Source: an uncultured Clostridia bacterium
GTDB taxonomy: Bacteria; Bacillota; Clostridia; Oscillospirales; Acutalibacteraceae
NCBI GenBank assembly: GCA_946500295.1
Contig: CAMMVF010000001.1
Location: 62,001 to 126,000, forward strand
Direction of reading: 5' to 3'
DNA: 64,000 nucleotides
Shown: one piece after another, positions 61,526 to 64,000 of the stretch
Layout: the number at the start of each line of letters is the position of its first letter
Position numbering within the stretch: the first letter of the stretch is position 1
Notes under the pieces: generated by a model
The model's database searches: none
What the model saw: only the letters and a program-made list of their open reading frames with translations
Told to the model about the DNA's origin: nothing
Made by a program: the position numbers and the translations under genes

Positions 61526-61885
61526 ATGATTACTAAGGCTGATAAAAACGTAGCCCGTGTTAAGCGCCACGTAAGAGTACGCGGCAAAATCAGCGGAACA
61601 CCCGAGCGTCCTCGCCTTAATGTATTCCGTTCGTCAAACAACATCTACGCTCAGATTATTGACGACGTAAACGGAGTTACTCTTGCTGCTGCTTCTTCAC
61701 TTGACAAGGACTTCGAAGGTCAGGGTGGCAACAAGGAAGCAGCCAGAAAAGTCGGCGAGATGATTGCTAAGAAGGCTCAGGACAAGGGCATTACCGCTGT
61801 AGTTTTCGACAGAGGCGGTTATCTTTACCACGGCCGTGTCAAGGAATTGGCCGAAGGCGCCCGCAGCGGCGGCCTCAAATTCTAA
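61526..61885 (+). CDS. rplR: 50S ribosomal protein L18
   Basis: The 119-residue product has [21 protein letters not shown] and [20 protein letters not shown]. Binds 5S rRNA with L5. The ATG at 61526 is preceded by AAGGAGAG. Confidence 0.97.
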   Translation: MITKADKNVARVKRHVRVRGKISGTPERPRLNVFRSSNNIYAQIIDDVNGVTLAAASSLDKDFEGQGGNKEAARKVGEMIAKKAQDKGITAVVFDRGGYLYHGRVKELAEGARSGGLKF

Positions 61886-61903
61886 GAAGGGGAGGAAAAT
61901 ACT

Positions 61904-62404
61904 TTGGCTAATATTATTGACGGATCAACACTTGATTTACAGGAAAAGGTTGTTGCTATCAACCGTGTTTCCAAAACAGTAAAGGGCGGTCGTATCTTTA
62001 AGTTTGCCGCACTCGTAGTAGTAGGCGACGGCAACGGAACAGTAGGCTTTGGCATAGGCAAGGCAGGCGAGGTTCCCGACGCTATCCGCAAGGGTATTGA
62101 GGATGCCAAGAAGAACCTGATGAAGGTTGCTTTGAAGGGCACTACAATCCCTCACGAAGTAATCGGTGAGTTCGGTGCAGGCAGAGTTTTGATGAAGCCC
62201 GCCGCACCCGGTACCGGTGTTATCGCAGGCGGTCCTGTTCGTGCTGTTGTTGAGGCAGTGGGAATCAGAGACATCAGAACAAAGGCTCTTCGCTCAAACA
62301 ATCCTTGCAATGTAGTTAGAGCTACACTTCAGGGTCTTGCAGAGCTTAGAAATGCAGACGAGGTTGCAGCTCTTCGCGGCAAGTCTGTAAATGAGATTTT
62401 ATAA
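61904..62404 (+). CDS. rpsE: 30S ribosomal protein S5
   Basis: The 166-residue product has [19 protein letters not shown], the double-stranded RNA-binding fold and [23 protein letters not shown] at 61904 is the start after GGGGAGG. S5 works with S4 and S12 in decoding fidelity. Confidence 0.96.
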   Translation: MANIIDGSTLDLQEKVVAINRVSKTVKGGRIFKFAALVVVGDGNGTVGFGIGKAGEVPDAIRKGIEDAKKNLMKVALKGTTIPHEVIGEFGAGRVLMKPAAPGTGVIAGGPVRAVVEAVGIRDIRTKALRSNNPCNVVRATLQGLAELRNADEVAALRGKSVNEIL

Positions 62405-62419
62405 TAGGGAGGTAGCAAG

Positions 62420-62599
62420 ATGGCAAGTTTAAGCATTAAGCTCGTAAAGAGCCTTATCGGCAGCAAAAAAGACCAAATTGCAACCGCCCACGCTCTCGGT
62501 CTTAAGAAAATCGGCGACGTTACAGTTCAGCCCGACAATCCGATGACTAAGGGCAAGGTAGCAAAAATAATCCACCTCATCGAGGTTAGTGAAGCGTAA
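62420..62599 (+). CDS. rpmD: 50S ribosomal protein L30
   Basis: The 59-residue product, too short for many gene length filters, starts [20 protein letters not shown] and has the [20 protein letters not shown] segment. ATG 62420 follows GGGAGG at 9-base spacing. It lies between rpsE and rplO, its normal place. Confidence 0.96.
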   Translation: MASLSIKLVKSLIGSKKDQIATAHALGLKKIGDVTVQPDNPMTKGKVAKIIHLIEVSEA

Positions 62600-62616
62600 G
62601 CAAGGAGGTGCGAAAC

Positions 62617-63057
62617 ATGAAGTTGCACGAACTTTCACCGGCGCAGGGCTCAAAGAAAGCTGTTAAGCGTGTTGGCAGAGGTCACGGCTCAGGTTGGGGC
62701 AAGACAGCAGGCAAAGGCCACAAGGGTCAGAAGGCTCGCTCAGGCGGCGGGGTACGCCCGGGATTTGAGGGCGGTCAGATGCCGCTCCAGAGAAGAGTAC
62801 CAAAGAGAGGCTTTAACAATATCTTCGCTAAGGAGATTGTTGCAGTAAACCTTTCAACTCTGAACCGTTTTGAGGACGGCACTGTAGTAGATATTCAGGC
62901 TCTTCTCGACAAGGGTATTGTTAAAAATAGATTTGACGGGGTTAAAATTCTCGGAAATGGAAACCTCAATAAAAAGCTTGAGGTGAAGGCTACAGCATTT
63001 TCTGCTTCTGCTAAAGAGAAAATAGAAGCAGCAGGCGGAAAGGCTGAGGTGGTTTAA
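62617..63057 (+). CDS. rplO: 50S ribosomal protein L15
   Basis: The 146-residue product starts [20 protein letters not shown] and has the Gly/Arg-rich loop [20 protein letters not shown] and [23 protein letters not shown] 62617 follows AAGGAGG; the GTG at 62608 overlaps that site. The stop is followed at once by the secY start. Confidence 0.97.
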   Translation: MKLHELSPAQGSKKAVKRVGRGHGSGWGKTAGKGHKGQKARSGGGVRPGFEGGQMPLQRRVPKRGFNNIFAKEIVAVNLSTLNRFEDGTVVDIQALLDKGIVKNRFDGVKILGNGNLNKKLEVKATAFSASAKEKIEAAGGKAEVV

Positions 63058-64000
63058 TTGTTTAAGACAATAGCGAACGCCTGGAAAATTCCTGATCTTA
63101 GAAAGAAGCTCCTCTTCACTCTATTGATCATCATTATATTTAGAATCGGCTCGGTAATTACAGTTCCGTTTCTTGATATGGGCGCTTTGGCGTCCGTAAC
63201 AGGTAGCTGGGATGAAAGCGGATCGATTCTCGCTTACTTAAACACTTTAAGCGGCGGCGCCTTTTCAAATGCTACCATCTTTGCAATGGGCGTTACACCG
63301 TACATCAACTCCTCGATTATCATGCAGCTGTTAACGGTTGCTATTCCTCCGCTTGAAAGACTTGCGAAGGAAGGCGAGGAGGGCAGAAAGAAGATAGCCA
63401 CTATTACCCGTTATGTTACGGTAGGTCTTGGACTTTTGCAGGGTGCAGCTTATTACTGGTATCTTTATGCATCAAACGTAGTAACCTATCGCAACGGCTT
63501 CGAGGCAGTATTTGCAGCCTTGGTTATCATTCTCACCTTTACAGCCGGAACAGCACTTATGATGTGGCTCGGAGAGCAGATCAACCAGTACGGCATAGGA
63601 AACGGTATCTCCATTCTCCTGTTTGCCGGTATCGTTGCTCGTTTCCCGCTCACAATCACCATGCTCGGAGAGTACTTCAACCTCGGTCTTACAGGAGCGA
63701 CACAGTATCTCTTCCTCGTTCCAATCTTTGTAATTCTCTTCCTCGCTGTCATCTGGGTAATCGTATTTATGAATGACTCCGAGAGAAGAATTCCCGTACA
63801 GTATGCTAAGAGAGTAGTCGGCAGAAAGATGTATGGAGGCCAGTCAAGTCACCTTCCCATCAAGGTAGGTCTCGGCGGCGTATTGCCCATCATCTTCGCA
63901 AGCTCTATCCTCTCAATCCCGGCTACAATCCGTCAGTTCGCCGATATGGGCGACTTCTGGAACGGAGTGTTCGATACGTTCAACTACGGTAGCTGGCTGT
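63058..64000 (+). CDS. secY: Preprotein translocase subunit SecY (3' truncated by window end)
   Basis: Main channel of the Sec pathway. About 314 residues are present, with no stop before the window ends. TTG at 63058 starts immediately after the rplO stop codon (TAATTG), with AGGTGG in the end of rplO as ribosome binding site. First residues FKTIANAWKIPDLRKKLLFT, then membrane helices; GVTPYINSSIIMQLL and NDSERRIPVQYAKRVVG are SecY hallmarks. Confidence 0.95.
   Translation, partial: MFKTIANAWKIPDLRKKLLFTLLIIIIFRIGSVITVPFLDMGALASVTGSWDESGSILAYLNTLSGGAFSNATIFAMGVTPYINSSIIMQLLTVAIPPLERLAKEGEEGRKKIATITRYVTVGLGLLQGAAYYWYLYASNVVTYRNGFEAVFAALVIILTFTAGTALMMWLGEQINQYGIGNGISILLFAGIVARFPLTITMLGEYFNLGLTGATQYLFLVPIFVILFLAVIWVIVFMNDSERRIPVQYAKRVVGRKMYGGQSSHLPIKVGLGGVLPIIFASSILSIPATIRQFADMGDFWNGVFDTFNYGSWL

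Overview
The window looks like a chromosomal segment of a Gram-positive, low-to-mid GC Clostridia member, most likely of the Ruminococcus/Oscillospiraceae group. The grounds are: Firmicutes-type zinc S14, L31 and L33; strong AGGAGG ribosome binding sites; TTG and GTG starts; the dgt-dnaG-rpoD, rimP-nusA-ylxR-ylxQ-infB and minD-mgsA gene orders; a YpeB-type spore germination protein; a tryptophan T-box; and CBM26-like starch-binding surface proteins beside a glycogen/starch phosphorylase. The species assignment is inference.

Layout: 1-958 is the end of argS. 1033-4685 is rpmG-secE-nusG-rplK-rplA followed by rplJ-rplL, with two L1-type mRNA motifs and an L10 leader. rpoBC does not follow rplL. 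4841-8157 holds two tandem paralogous secreted proteins with CBM26-like modules and a C-terminal membrane anchor, then glgP on the minus strand. 11070-15983 carries a long ZapA-like protein, a U32 peptidase/hydroxylase, dut, a MinD-like ATPase and mgsA. 16029-16260 is a structured non-coding stretch. 16422-18834 is a PhoP/PhoR-type two-component pair. 18934-20834 has lexA (minus), a candidate small RNA on the plus strand, and an M14 carboxypeptidase (minus). 20923-27881 holds an ADP-ribose pyrophosphatase-like Nudix gene, a small membrane protein, ribF, purL and a YeiH-type transporter. 27906-32810 is the nusA-infB operon. 32936-35259 (minus) encodes a HAD phosphatase, rubredoxin and YpeB. 35412-39716 is pstSCAB-phoU behind a Pho-box-like promoter. 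pyk (minus), rpmE, an IMPACT-family gene and an AT-rich Nudix gene follow. 43447-47828 is dgt-dnaG-rpoD plus a small HExxH metalloprotein. 48056-51216 is a Trp T-box controlling a TrpXYZ-like ABC transporter. A surface vWA protein, a cobalamin adenosyltransferase and a 45-residue membrane peptide precede the S10-spc ribosomal protein operon (53639 to the end), which runs from rpsJ to a truncated secY.

How the parts may work together: most of the window is translation and transcription machinery with autogenous leaders (L1, L10, S10, and a hairpin leader before rimP-nusA). The PhoP/PhoR pair and pst operon share 11-bp spaced TTTTAC repeats upstream, suggesting one phosphate regulon. The two CBM26-like proteins and glgP suggest alpha-glucan capture and phosphorolysis. 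The least explained pieces are the CBM-like tandem pair, the plus-strand structured RNA near 19799-19888, the multi-hairpin region at 16102-16230, and an IS-end-like palindrome present twice, each time inside a terminator-like stem. No tRNA, rRNA, CRISPR array or intact transposase gene was seen.
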